From CAWDMN01 sp963803155 (GTDB lineage: Bacteria; Acidobacteriota; Terriglobia; Versatilivoradales; Versatilivoraceae), in the NCBI GenBank assembly GCA_963803155.1, contig CAWDMN010000068.1, positions 1-50,591 of the forward strand: DNA of 50,591 nucleotides, written 5' to 3'. Position 1 is the first letter of the stretch; every line of letters begins with the position of its first letter. Position numbers and translations under genes: made by a program. This document shows positions 39,174-47,153 of the stretch, piece after piece. A model generated the notes under the pieces. It searched no databases. It had not been told where the DNA came from and was given only the letters and a program-made list of their open reading frames with translations.

Positions 39174-41270
39174 ATGTCGATCATCACCGCTCACGATTCC
39201 ATATCATTAATTACATCCAAGGCGGTTCGTGCCCGTCCTCTTTTTGACACTGATATTTTGCGGCGGGCAATCAAAGACTCTTTCATCAAATTGAATCCTC
39301 TGAATCTGATTAAGAATCCGGTGATATTTGTGGTGGAGGTCGGGGCCTTGCTAACGACCCTCTATCTTGGCAAAGACGTGATTGCCGGAGCGCCGGGAGT
39401 GGCGTTCAGCCTGCAGATCGCCCTCTGGCTCTGGTTTACGGTGCTTTTCGCCAATTTTGCGGAGGCCATGGCGGAGGCGCGCGGAAAGGCTCAAGCTGAT
39501 ACACTTCGCAAAACCAAGACCGACACCATGGCCCGGCGGCTCTTGAATGGAAAAACCGAATCGGTCCCTGCTTCACAGCTGCGCGCGGGAGATTTAGTCT
39601 ACTGCGAGGCGGGGGATGTTATTCCCGGAGATGGCGATGTCATTGAGGGGATTGCTACGGTGGATGAATCCGTCATCACTGGAGAAAGCGCCCCCGTCAT
39701 CCGCGAGTCTGGCGGGGATCGCAGCGCCGTGACGGGTGGCACCAAGGTGTTATCGGATCACATCAAAATCCGCATCAGTTCGAATCCCGGCGAGACTTTT
39801 CTCGACCGGATGATCGCTCTGGTCGAGGGTGCGCAGCGACAGAAGACTCCCAATGAAATTGCCTTGAATATTCTAATTGCCGGTTTGACTATCATCTTTC
39901 TCCTGGCGGTCGCCACTTTGCCTCCCATCGCCGCTTATGCCATTTCGGCCACGGGCAGCGGCCAGGCGCCCACCGTCACGGTCCTGGTCTCTCTCTTGGT
40001 CTGTCTTATTCCCACCACCATCGGTGGATTGCTGTCGGCCATCGGGATCGCCGGGATGGATCGCGTGATGCAACACAACGTGCTGGCTATGAGTGGAAAA
40101 GCGGTAGAAGCGGCCGGCGATATCAACACTCTTCTTTTGGATAAAACAGGGACTATTACCATGGGGAACCGGCAGGCGGTCGAATTCATCGCAGTGGATG
40201 GCGTTAGAGACAAAGAACTCGGTGACGCGGCCCAGCTTTCCAGTCTGGCGGATGAAACCCCGGAGGGCCGGTCCATTGTGGTGCTGGCCAAACAAAAATA
40301 CAATTTGCGGGGACGCGAAGTGGCGGAACACGAAGCCCATTTCATTCCCTTTTCCGCATTCACTAGGATGAGTGGAGTCGACCTGAATGGCCGGCGTCTG
40401 CGCAAGGGAGCGACCGAAGCCATCGCCCAGTTTGTCCATGAGCAGGGGGGAAAGGTTCCGGCTTCCTATCTGGAGAAAGCCGAACGAATTTCCCGCAATG
40501 GCGGCACCCCCTTGGGAGTTGCCGATGGTCCAAAATTGCTTGGCCTGATCCACTTGAAAGATATCGTGAAGGGCGGAATGAAAGAGCGGCTTGGACAATT
40601 GCGGGACATGGGAATCCGCTCCGTCATGGTCACCGGCGACAATCCTCTGACCGCCGCTTCCATCGCCGCTGAAGCGGGAGTGGATGATTTTTTGGCCCAG
40701 GCTACTCCCAAGGACAAGCTGGAATACATCCGCAAAGAGCAATCGGGCGGACGCCTGGTCGCCATGACCGGCGATGGCACCAACGATGCCCCCGCCCTGG
40801 CCCAGGCAGACGTGGGATTGGCCATGAATACGGGAACCATGGCCGCCAAGGAAGCCGGCAACATGGTCGATCTGGACAGCAATCCCACCAAGCTGATCGA
40901 AGTCGTGGCCATTGGAAAGCAATTGCTGATTACCCGAGGCGCCTTGACCACGTTCTCCATTGCCAATGACGTGGCCAAGTATTTCGCCATTATCCCGGCC
41001 ATGTTTGCGGGAGTCTATCCGCAATTGGGCCAATTGAACATCATGGGGCTCCATTCCCCGCAAAGCGCCATCCTGGCCGCCGTGATCTTTAATGCGCTGA
41101 TCATCATCCTGCTCGTTCCCCTGGCTCTGCGTGGCGTAAAATATCGGGCCTTGGATGCGGCTTCCTTGTTGCGCCGTAATTTGCTGATTTACGGGGCGGG
41201 AGGAATCATCGCTCCGTTCCCGGGTATTTGGCTGATTGACAAAATATTGGTCGCATTGCAGCTCATTTAA
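39174..41270 (+). CDS. kdpB: KdpB, P-type ATPase subunit
   Basis: A 698-residue P-type ATPase. Signatures: VITGESAPVIRESGGD (actuator, TGES), LLVCLIPTTIGGLLSAIGIA (membrane core), DKTGTITMGNRQ with the phosphorylated D323, and MTGDGTNDAPALAQADVG (hinge). It energises K+ uptake through KdpA at the inner membrane. A weak ribosome-binding site, ATAGGTC, overlaps the kdpA end. Length is close to E. coli (682). The TGES serine, phosphorylated for regulation in E. coli, is present. Confidence 0.97.
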   Translation: MSIITAHDSISLITSKAVRARPLFDTDILRRAIKDSFIKLNPLNLIKNPVIFVVEVGALLTTLYLGKDVIAGAPGVAFSLQIALWLWFTVLFANFAEAMAEARGKAQADTLRKTKTDTMARRLLNGKTESVPASQLRAGDLVYCEAGDVIPGDGDVIEGIATVDESVITGESAPVIRESGGDRSAVTGGTKVLSDHIKIRISSNPGETFLDRMIALVEGAQRQKTPNEIALNILIAGLTIIFLLAVATLPPIAAYAISATGSGQAPTVTVLVSLLVCLIPTTIGGLLSAIGIAGMDRVMQHNVLAMSGKAVEAAGDINTLLLDKTGTITMGNRQAVEFIAVDGVRDKELGDAAQLSSLADETPEGRSIVVLAKQKYNLRGREVAEHEAHFIPFSAFTRMSGVDLNGRRLRKGATEAIAQFVHEQGGKVPASYLEKAERISRNGGTPLGVADGPKLLGLIHLKDIVKGGMKERLGQLRDMGIRSVMVTGDNPLTAASIAAEAGVDDFLAQATPKDKLEYIRKEQSGGRLVAMTGDGTNDAPALAQADVGLAMNTGTMAAKEAGNMVDLDSNPTKLIEVVAIGKQLLITRGALTTFSIANDVAKYFAIIPAMFAGVYPQLGQLNIMGLHSPQSAILAAVIFNALIIILLVPLALRGVKYRALDAASLLRRNLLIYGAGGIIAPFPGIWLIDKILVALQLI

Positions 41271-41298
41271 GAATTCGCTGGAATCTGAGGCACCTCTC

Positions 41299-41334
41299 AT
41301 GCCACTGCAGCTGGGTCTACAAGAGGATGAAATT
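41299..41334 (+). repeat. 'MPARLAQQDDEN' repeat, copy 3 (diverged)
   Basis: Encodes MPLQLGLQEDEI from an ATG. It is followed by palindromic stretches: ATGGAGGCGG / CCGCCTCCAT, GGCCTG / CAGGCC and GGGGTG / CACCCC, up to about 41417. Confidence 0.5.
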
Positions 41335-41441
41335 GGGATGATGGAGGCGGCCTGCCCTCAGGCCGTCTCAGCAGGCTTGGCAAACTCAGACGGGGTGGGG
41401 GCACCCCGCCTCCATCCGCGCTATTTTCTAGGGAGCTGCAC

Positions 41442-41477
41442 ATGCCAGCGAGGCTGGCACAACAAGACAATGAAAAT
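41442..41477 (+). repeat. 'MPARLAQQDDEN' repeat, copy 4
   Basis: Encodes MPARLAQQDNEN from an ATG preceded by AGGGAGCTGC. Nearest relative is copy 1. It lies between kdpB and kdpC. Confidence 0.55.
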
Positions 41478-41480
41478 GTA

Positions 41481-41589
41481 TTCCCCCTTTGAAGGGGGAT
41501 GGCGCGACAGCGCCAGGGGGATGTCTTGTCGGCAGGTCTGACATCCCCCGACGCCCGCAAGCGGACGCCACCCCCTTCAAAGGGGGATT
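41481..41589. repeat. Long inverted repeat between kdpB and kdpC
   Basis: Starts CCCCCTTTGAAGGGGGAT and ends CCCCCTTCAAAGGGGGATT; inside, AGGGGGATGTC faces GACATCCCC. The whole about 109 bp can fold into one long branched hairpin. It lies just before the kdpC ribosome-binding site and may limit kdpC expression or mark mRNA processing. Confidence 0.7.
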
Positions 41590-41608
41590 TCCTGAGGAGC
41601 AAAATGAA

Positions 41609-42187
41609 ATGATGAGACACCTTTTTCCGGGATTACGTTTCACCCTTTTTTTCACTGTTTTGACAGGCTTGGTCTATCCGGGATTTATTACCGGGATCTG
41701 CCAGCTACTATTTCCGCGCCAAGCCAATGGGAGCCTGGTCAGTACCGGAAATCGAATTGCCGGGTCGGCTCTGCTGGGTCAGAATTTTACCCGGCCGGAA
41801 TATTTTCATCCACGCCCTTCCGCCGCGGGGAACGGCTATGATGCTTTGGCATCCGGTGGATCGAACCTGGGCCCCACCAATCAAAAGCTCATGACACGAA
41901 TCGAAGCTTCAGTCTCTGAGGTACGAAAGGAAAACGCGGACTACCGGGGCCCGATCCCAGTGGATATGGTCACGGCCTCCGCCAGCGGTCTCGATCCTCA
42001 TATCAGTCCCGCCGCTGCCGAGGTCCAATGTCAACGAGTGGCTAAAGCGCGCGGGATTAGCCTTGAGGAGCTTCGGCAGCTCATTGCCAAATTTACGGAA
42101 CCGCCCGATCTTGGATTTCTTGGCGAAACGCGAATAAACGTGCTGTTATTGAACGTGGCTCTGGATAGTCAATACCCGCGGAGATAA
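41609..42187 (+). CDS. kdpC: KdpC subunit
   Basis: A 192-residue single-pass membrane protein: N-terminal TM (LFFTVLTGLVYPGFITGICQ), then an extracytoplasmic domain with the conserved motifs SALLGQNFTRPEYFHPRPSA, GSNLGPTNQKL, PVDMVTASASGLDPHISPAA and VNVLLLN-like end. It raises K+ affinity of KdpFABC. Start at ATG 41609 or 41612: GAGGAGC is 8 nt upstream of the first. A longer frame runs back through the inserted repeat. It is separated from kdpB by 338 nt of repeat DNA. Confidence 0.95.
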   Translation: MMRHLFPGLRFTLFFTVLTGLVYPGFITGICQLLFPRQANGSLVSTGNRIAGSALLGQNFTRPEYFHPRPSAAGNGYDALASGGSNLGPTNQKLMTRIEASVSEVRKENADYRGPIPVDMVTASASGLDPHISPAAAEVQCQRVAKARGISLEELRQLIAKFTEPPDLGFLGETRINVLLLNVALDSQYPRR

Positions 42188-42603
42188 ATCGTCAGCTTCT
42201 TAAAGGCATTCCATTGGGAATAATATCTCCCGAGGGAGCTGCCTTTGGTTTCTTAACAGTCAAATATTGTGTCAAGAAGATCAGAATATTTATTCAGCTT
42301 ACTGAAGATACTGATCGTGAGGCCGTTCCCGTGGAATTTGAAGTGGTTTCAACAGCTTCTTTTTCCTGACAAAGTCAGAATCATGCACAACCTTCTCGGC
42401 GGCTCAGAGAGAATCGCAGAATTCTCCGTGTCTCTGTGCCTCCGTGGCTTTTTTTTCCTTTTTGGTTCTGGCTTGGCCAGGTTGGGGGGTTCGAATTACA
42501 TCCCCGCATCTGCCTCGACTTGTCCATGATAGAATGAAATTGAATTCCGCATTTTTCCGGCTCAATCAGCTCGCAATCTGAATGTTTTTGGAGAGAAAGA
42601 AAA
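42188..42603. other. Intergenic region with repeat remnants
   Basis: No gene is supported. AAAGGCA (42202-42208) can pair with TGCCTTT (42240-42246) around CTCCCGAGGGAG, which might be a terminator for kdpABC but has only a weak T-run. The stretch near 42430, TCTCCGTGTCTCTGTGCCTC, belongs to a common class of dispersed repeat, whose reverse complement type is also at about 47195-47220. Confidence 0.4.
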
Positions 42604-43704
42604 GTGGCCGCCAACCTGGAACGCCGTCCCGATCCAGACCAACTTTTGCGGATGGTCCAGGCAGAGGAAGATCTGCACCGCCTGGGCAAATTAAAAATAT
42701 TCCTCGGATATGCCTCTGGAGTGGGGAAGTCTTTTCGCATGCTCAATGAGGGACAGCGGCGCAAACAGCGTGGGGAAGATGTCATCATCGGCGCGCTGCA
42801 GCGTGATGCGGATCCAACCTTGGACAAACTAGTCGGGAGTTTTGAAATTGTTTCCCCTTTGCTTTTGCAGGAACAGGAAGCCATGGATATTCGCGCCATC
42901 TTGCGGCGCAGACCGCAGGTTTGTCTCATCGACGGACTGGCCCAGAACAATCCCCCTTCGTGCCACAACCTGGGGCGGTATCAGGACGCTCAACAGCTGC
43001 GGGAATCGGGCATCACCATCATCACCGCCGTCAACCTTCAACACATCGAGGAACTGCGTCTCCAGGTGGAGTCACTCACCGGTAAACACGTTGAAGAGAC
43101 GATCCCGAAGCGCTTCCTCACGGCCGCGGACGAAATTGAAATTGTTGACATCCCCCCCCAGCAGCTGATCGAGCGTGTGGGCCGACAACCCGGCGAGGCG
43201 GCCCAGGCGGAAGAACGGCGCCGTTTGTCGGAGTTGAGGGAGATTGCCCTCTTGCTGGCCGCCGAAGTAGTAGACCACCAGCTGAAAACCTATCTCGAAG
43301 CCAATGCTTTGGATCAGCAGACCGCCACCCAGGAGAGAATCATGATTTGCACCACTCCCCGTGCCGATGCCAGCGCCATGATCGCGGCGGGGAAACGAGC
43401 CGCCAGCCGCTTCCACGGGGAGTTGTACGTGGTTTATATCCAGCAAGCCAACTTAAGTCTGGCCGACCAGACCTCGATTGAACGGCAACTCGCGCTGGCG
43501 CGGGAGAGCAGCGCACATGTGGAAGTGCTCCAGGAGCAGGATCCCGTGGCCGCCATCCTCCGCTTCGCTCATGAAACCCGCATCACGCAAATCTACATCG
43601 GACGCAGCCTCCGGGATAATTGGTGGAACCGTCTATGGGGGAACCGGGTCGACCATCTGATTCGCGCCGCGGAAGGAATGGATGTCTGTGTCTTCCCACA
43701 TTGA
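42604..43704 (+). CDS. Stand-alone KdpD N-terminal + USP protein, copy 1
   Basis: A 366-residue cytosolic protein equal to the front half of KdpD. KdpD ATPase-like domain (about 28-235): Walker A GYASGVGKSFRML, a Walker B-like VCLIDGLAQNN where most KdpDs have LVDEFAHTN, VNLQHIEELRLQVESLTG, and ELREIALLLAAEVVD. A USP domain follows (about 245-365), with MICTTPRADASAMIAAGKRA and IYIGRS. No membrane or kinase part. The acidic residue after Asp and the His of AHTN are replaced (DGLAQNN), so nucleotide binding may be altered. A GTG start (42604) follows GGAGAG. It may form a complex with the kinase at 33964. Confidence 0.85.
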   Translation: MAANLERRPDPDQLLRMVQAEEDLHRLGKLKIFLGYASGVGKSFRMLNEGQRRKQRGEDVIIGALQRDADPTLDKLVGSFEIVSPLLLQEQEAMDIRAILRRRPQVCLIDGLAQNNPPSCHNLGRYQDAQQLRESGITIITAVNLQHIEELRLQVESLTGKHVEETIPKRFLTAADEIEIVDIPPQQLIERVGRQPGEAAQAEERRRLSELREIALLLAAEVVDHQLKTYLEANALDQQTATQERIMICTTPRADASAMIAAGKRAASRFHGELYVVYIQQANLSLADQTSIERQLALARESSAHVEVLQEQDPVAAILRFAHETRITQIYIGRSLRDNWWNRLWGNRVDHLIRAAEGMDVCVFPH

Positions 43705-43739
43705 ACGGAATAAACCATCCTTTGACGAGATTTCGCGCC

Positions 43740-44870
43740 ATGAATAGCTCATCGCCAAAACAACGGGGAAAATTGAAGGTCTTGATCGGATACGCCGCCG
43801 GCGTTGGAAAAACGTATCGGATGCTCGACGAAGCCCAGGAACTGAAAGCGAAGGGCGCGGATGTGGTGATTGGTTACTTTGAGCCGCATGGCCGGGCGGA
43901 AACCATCGCAAAAACAGACGGCTTGGAGATAGTCCCTCGCCGCGGGATCGAATATCGCGGGGCCGTCTTTGAAGAAATGGACACCGATGCCATTTTGAAG
44001 AGGAAGCCTCAAATTTGCCTGGTGGATGAGTTTGCCCATACCAACGTTCCCGGAGCAGAGCGGGCCAAGCGTTGGGAGGACGTTTTGGTTTTGTTGGATG
44101 CCGGAATTGATGTCATCGCGACGATGAACGTCCAGCATCTAGAAAGCCTCACGGATCAAGTGAAGGAGATTACGGGAATCCAGGTAAGGGAAACCGTTCC
44201 CGATTGGGTGATCAAACAGGCAGATGAGATTGTCATGATCGATCTAACGGCCGGGGCCTTGATCCACCGGCTGGAACGGGGAGTTGTCTATGCGCCGGAA
44301 AAAGCCACCAATGCCCTGCGGAATTTCTTCAAGGAATCCAATTTGGTGGCGCTGCGGGAATTGGCATTGCGGCAGGCCGCGCACGAAGTGGACTCTCGCC
44401 AGGAAGAGGATTTCCAAGACACCAAGACCAACGGAGGGGATGCCCCCCTTTCCGAGGAAACCCCGAAGAGAGCGGTCGATAAATTTTTGGTTCACGTAAC
44501 CGACCGCCCTTCCACGGCTCATCTGATCCGGCGCGCCTGGCGGATTGCTGACTATCTCCAGGCTGAGTGCTTTGCCGTTTACGTCCAGCCGCGCTTTGAA
44601 AGAACCCACCAAAAGGAAGCCGTTGAAAAGCATCTGAAGTTTGCCCGCGATCTGCACATCGAAACGCGGGTCCTGGAGGGGGAGGATATTGCTGAATCAT
44701 TGTTGCAGTTTGCGCGATTGCAAAAAATCACTCACATCTTAATGTCCCGTTCACACTATCCTCCCTGGCAACCTTTGCTGAGGGGCAACTTGATCCATCG
44801 AGTCGTCCGGATGGCCCACGATATTCGAGTGACCGTCGTGGCTGACCGCCTGCCGCAAAAAATCAATTAG
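43740..44870 (+). CDS. Stand-alone KdpD N-terminal + USP protein, copy 2
   Basis: A 376-residue paralogue of the preceding gene with canonical motifs: Walker A GYAAGVGKTYRML, YFEPHGRAET, Walker B and signature ICLVDEFAHTNVPGAERAKR, VIATMNVQHLESL and REL-ALRQAAHEVD; a USP domain (about 260-370) follows with LVHVTDRPSTAHLIRRAWRI and HILMSRSHY. This is the form most like the N-terminus of classical KdpD. ATG 43740 begins the similarity, 35 nt after the previous stop; a GTG at 43620 would overlap the previous gene. Together with copy 1 and the short kinase it makes a split KdpD. Confidence 0.88.
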   Translation: MNSSSPKQRGKLKVLIGYAAGVGKTYRMLDEAQELKAKGADVVIGYFEPHGRAETIAKTDGLEIVPRRGIEYRGAVFEEMDTDAILKRKPQICLVDEFAHTNVPGAERAKRWEDVLVLLDAGIDVIATMNVQHLESLTDQVKEITGIQVRETVPDWVIKQADEIVMIDLTAGALIHRLERGVVYAPEKATNALRNFFKESNLVALRELALRQAAHEVDSRQEEDFQDTKTNGGDAPLSEETPKRAVDKFLVHVTDRPSTAHLIRRAWRIADYLQAECFAVYVQPRFERTHQKEAVEKHLKFARDLHIETRVLEGEDIAESLLQFARLQKITHILMSRSHYPPWQPLLRGNLIHRVVRMAHDIRVTVVADRLPQKIN

Positions 44871-44945
44871 CCCCCATCCAAATAATCTTGAAATGTCATG
44901 GATCCAGAGGCGCCCGGATGAACCAGTCGCAGGGACCCGCTAAAT

Positions 44946-45043
44946 GGGAGGGTGAGGCTCCCGCCGAACCGGCGTGGGGTGGAGATAGCACTGCCAAATA
45001 GTTCGCCAGTCGGAGTCCGCCCGAGCGGGAGGCTCGCCCATCC
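44946..45043. repeat. Inverted repeat
   Basis: 19-nt arms at both ends pair in 16 of 19 positions. The inner part contains CCGCCGAACCGGCG. It is another type of dispersed palindromic element, not related to the MITE-like family beyond GC-richness. Confidence 0.55.
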
Positions 45044-45108
45044 ATGCATTCCAACCCTTAGCAGACTCTTTGTGCTGTCGCACATTGAATTGTACCCATC
45101 GCTTCCGG

Positions 45109-45277
45109 GTGCAATCAAAAGTGAGAGAACAATGACTAAGTCTTCAACACTTGGGAAGGGAAAAATCTCCGGAAAGTGGGAGGCGCGCTCCACGCGGCGA
45201 CACAGGGGTCGCCGGACGGAGTCCGCCTCCCACTTTTTGCTATCCGCAGCTTGTCTATTCTCTAACTTTAATTGCAC
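45109..45277 (+). mobile_element. MITE-like element, copy 4 (best preserved)
   Basis: 169 bp with terminal inverted repeats: the left end GTGCAATCAAAAGTGAGAGA matches the reverse complement of the right end, GTGCAATTAAAGTTAGAGAA, with one gap and two changes. Inner arms GTGGGAGGCG (45176-45185) / CGCCTCCCAC (45224-45233) and GCGGCGAC / GTCGCCGG give further hairpins. It contains no ORF, so would need a transposase in trans. No clear target duplication is seen. Confidence 0.65.
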
Positions 45278-45651
45278 TCATCGCTCCCCTCTGAATCGCT
45301 CCCCTCTGAATTGACATGCCTCCGGCATTCATGGTAAAAACTTTTTCCAAGATCGAACCTTTTTTCCCCCAAATGAATTTTTTGTAATCAAAATCTTGTT
45401 TGTTTTGTTTCAAGGGGATTTTTCTAGGAAAAGCATCCATTGTTTGGCTATTTGTTGGAGCATCTCAGTCGCGCTCATGCATAGATGGATTTTTACTCCG
45501 GATTCAATAAAGGAGAATCATATTCCAGTTGCAGGTCGCCAAAAGGGCTCCAATATGCACATGCCTGTAATCAGGGTAAGTAAAAAAATATTCACTTGCT
45601 CCGATTCTCATCAATAATTTGTTGGATTTCCACTTCTAATAAGGATGCATA

Positions 45652-46338
45652 ATGAAAGATCATATAATCAAGCCAAGCGAAGCTTTTGGAAACAATAAGA
45701 CTCTGAATGATATCGGCATATGGCATCGACTCAAAGACGAGTTCCCACATTTCTCAAAAATAACGGACAAGTGGGGATTTATACGACAAGTTTACATGGA
45801 ACACCTTCCTCTAATCATGGAGGCTTCCAGAAAGAACATTCGGGCCAGAATCGATCCATATTCTATCGATTGGCTAATGGAATTTACTCCAATTGAGAAG
45901 GATGCCTGGATCTCCATACGTGCCAAAGGCGTTCCGCTATATCCTCAGTTTCCACTGTTCAACTTCTTTATTGACTTTGCCAACCCTTTTCTTCGCATCG
46001 GACTCGAACTTGACGGAAAGGATTGGCACAGCGAGGATCGAGATCTGCTGCGTGATGAACTCTTGGCGCGTTTTGGATGGAAAATATTTCGCATTAGGGG
46101 CGTAGAGACATCGGTGCCTTTTCGAAGTCCCATTGAGCTCCAAGCGGCTGGTATTACAGGACAGGAGAGAGACCGCGAAATCGAGAACTGGCTTATGAAC
46201 ACATCTGATGGCGTAATATCCTCTATCGACTATGTGTACTTCCTGGGCCGTCCTTTCGAGTTCGATTCGCTGTGCCTTCGATCGCTCGAAAAACATCGCT
46301 TGGCTCAATTCGAGCTGATTGAGGAGGAAGATTCCTAA
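45652..46338 (+). CDS. Orphan PD-(D/E)XK-like (Vsr/DUF559-type) protein
   Basis: A 228-residue protein not assigned to a named family. Residues 100-150 carry a pattern seen in Vsr/DUF559-type nuclease folds: FFIDFANPFLRIGLELDGKD followed by WHSEDRDLLRDELLARFGWK and IFRIRG, giving D108, E119, D121, K123 and H126. The N-terminal half (helical, with IDWLMEFTPIEKDAW) is of unknown role. AAGGATGCATA precedes ATG 45652. It stands alone, is more A/T-rich than the kdp genes and lies between repeats and a toxin-antitoxin pair, suggesting horizontal acquisition. Could be a defence or repair nuclease. Confidence 0.6.
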   Translation: MKDHIIKPSEAFGNNKTLNDIGIWHRLKDEFPHFSKITDKWGFIRQVYMEHLPLIMEASRKNIRARIDPYSIDWLMEFTPIEKDAWISIRAKGVPLYPQFPLFNFFIDFANPFLRIGLELDGKDWHSEDRDLLRDELLARFGWKIFRIRGVETSVPFRSPIELQAAGITGQERDREIENWLMNTSDGVISSIDYVYFLGRPFEFDSLCLRSLEKHRLAQFELIEEEDS

Positions 46339-46503
46339 TTTCACCACAGGAAGATGGGGCAGAACTCAAACAAATGAATCATTTATTCAGTGGAAAATTA
46401 GTTGGTCCTAAAAGGAATTTCGAACCAGTCCACTCCATCGGACGCGCCAACAGCGCGCGCCGGTAAGCGAGAACATCGGGGGCGTCTACCCGCTAAATTG
46501 ATT

Positions 46504-46542
46504 TTGAACTTGTGAAGGGGAGAGTGATACTTTAATATCACT
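46504..46542 (+). promoter_or_regulatory. Promoter and operator of the toxin-antitoxin operon
   Basis: TTGAAC (46504-46509), 16 nt, GATACT (46526-46531) form a sigma-70-like promoter. A 20-bp palindrome AGTGATA-CTTTAA-TATCACT (46523-46542) covers the -10, in the position of an autoregulatory operator, and ends 3 nt before the antitoxin ATG, so initiation near or inside the palindrome would leave a very short or no leader. Confidence 0.6.
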
Positions 46543-46545
46543 TTT

Positions 46546-46803
46546 ATGAAGACGCAATTGGTTACGACCTTAAAAAGGAATGCCACCAAGATTCTCACTG
46601 AGCTGGTGGAAGATCAATCTCCGGTCCTCATCACCCAGCACGGAATCCCCACTGCCTATCTGGTCGATGTGGCCACTTTTGAAACGCTGCAGACTCGAAT
46701 GAGACTTTTGGAAGGAATCGCACGTGGCGAAAGAGCGATTCAGGAGCGGCGGACCGCCTCACATACATTGGCGAAACAAAGACTGAAGCGATGGCTAAAA
46801 TAG
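46546..46803 (+). CDS. Phd/YefM-family antitoxin
   Basis: An 85-residue antitoxin: LVTTLKRNATKILTELVEDQ and PVLITQHGIPTAYLVDVATF are the Phd/YefM DNA-binding fold (normally ...LREHLSEVLDEV... PVLITRHGKPVAVLVS). The C-terminal helical part (MRLLEGIARGERAIQERR) binds the toxin. It overlaps the toxin gene by 13 nt. It should repress its own promoter through the palindrome upstream. Ribosome-binding sequence is not obvious. Confidence 0.9.
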   Translation: MKTQLVTTLKRNATKILTELVEDQSPVLITQHGIPTAYLVDVATFETLQTRMRLLEGIARGERAIQERRTASHTLAKQRLKRWLK

Positions 46804-47153
46804 TTTGGGCCGATCCTGCCATCCAGGATTTAGACGCGATCGCGGATTATATTGCCTTAGACAAGCCCGCTGCTGCTTTCCAACTTGTCAAGAACATATT
46901 TGCCGCTGTTGAGAAGCTCCAGAATTTCCCCCAAAGGGGTTCTCTTCCAAAGGAACTTCGTGGCTTGCCATATCGCCAGATAATTGTTCCTCCCTGCAGG
47001 ATTTTCTATCGAATCGAGAAAAAAGTTGTTTTCATTATTCATATTATCCGTGGAGAGCAGTTGGTTAGAAAAGAATTGTTCCCTGCTCGACCGGGCACGC
47101 CAAAACTTCCCAACAAGACGGGGCTACCTAGCCACAAAAAACGCGGCGGCTAA
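46791..47153 (+). CDS. RelE/ParE-family toxin
   Basis: A 120-residue toxin of the RelE/ParE superfamily: KIVWADPAIQDLDAIADYIA, FAAVEKLQNFPQRGSLPKEL, YRQIIVPPCRIFYRIEKKVV and FIIHIIRGEQ give the family fold (the last strand ending in H..R). The ParE-type alpha-hairpin PAIQDLDAIADYIALDKPAA suggests a gyrase poison rather than an mRNA interferase. The core ends near residue 98; the Lys/Pro-rich tail runs into repeat-like DNA, so the true C-terminus may have been extended. It is coupled to the antitoxin by a 13-nt overlap. Confidence 0.88.
   Translation: MAKIVWADPAIQDLDAIADYIALDKPAAAFQLVKNIFAAVEKLQNFPQRGSLPKELRGLPYRQIIVPPCRIFYRIEKKVVFIIHIIRGEQLVRKELFPARPGTPKLPNKTGLPSHKKRGG

Larger units (their letters stand above)
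44871..45651. other. Repeat-rich region without genes
   Basis: I see no gene. It holds an inverted repeat GGGAGGGTGAGGCTCCCGC (44946-44964) / GCGGGAGGCTCGCCCATCC (45025-45043), and the best preserved MITE-like copy (45109-45277), followed by a tandem CGCTCCCCTCTGAAT duplication (45281-45310) and A/T-rich sequence. Confidence 0.5.

Noticed and set aside
39873..41300. Long minus-strand open frame (475 codons) opposite kdpB
   Set aside because: It is a shadow of kdpB caused by its codon bias; the translation has no family signature, no ribosome-binding site, and is low-complexity (Gln/Gly/His-rich).
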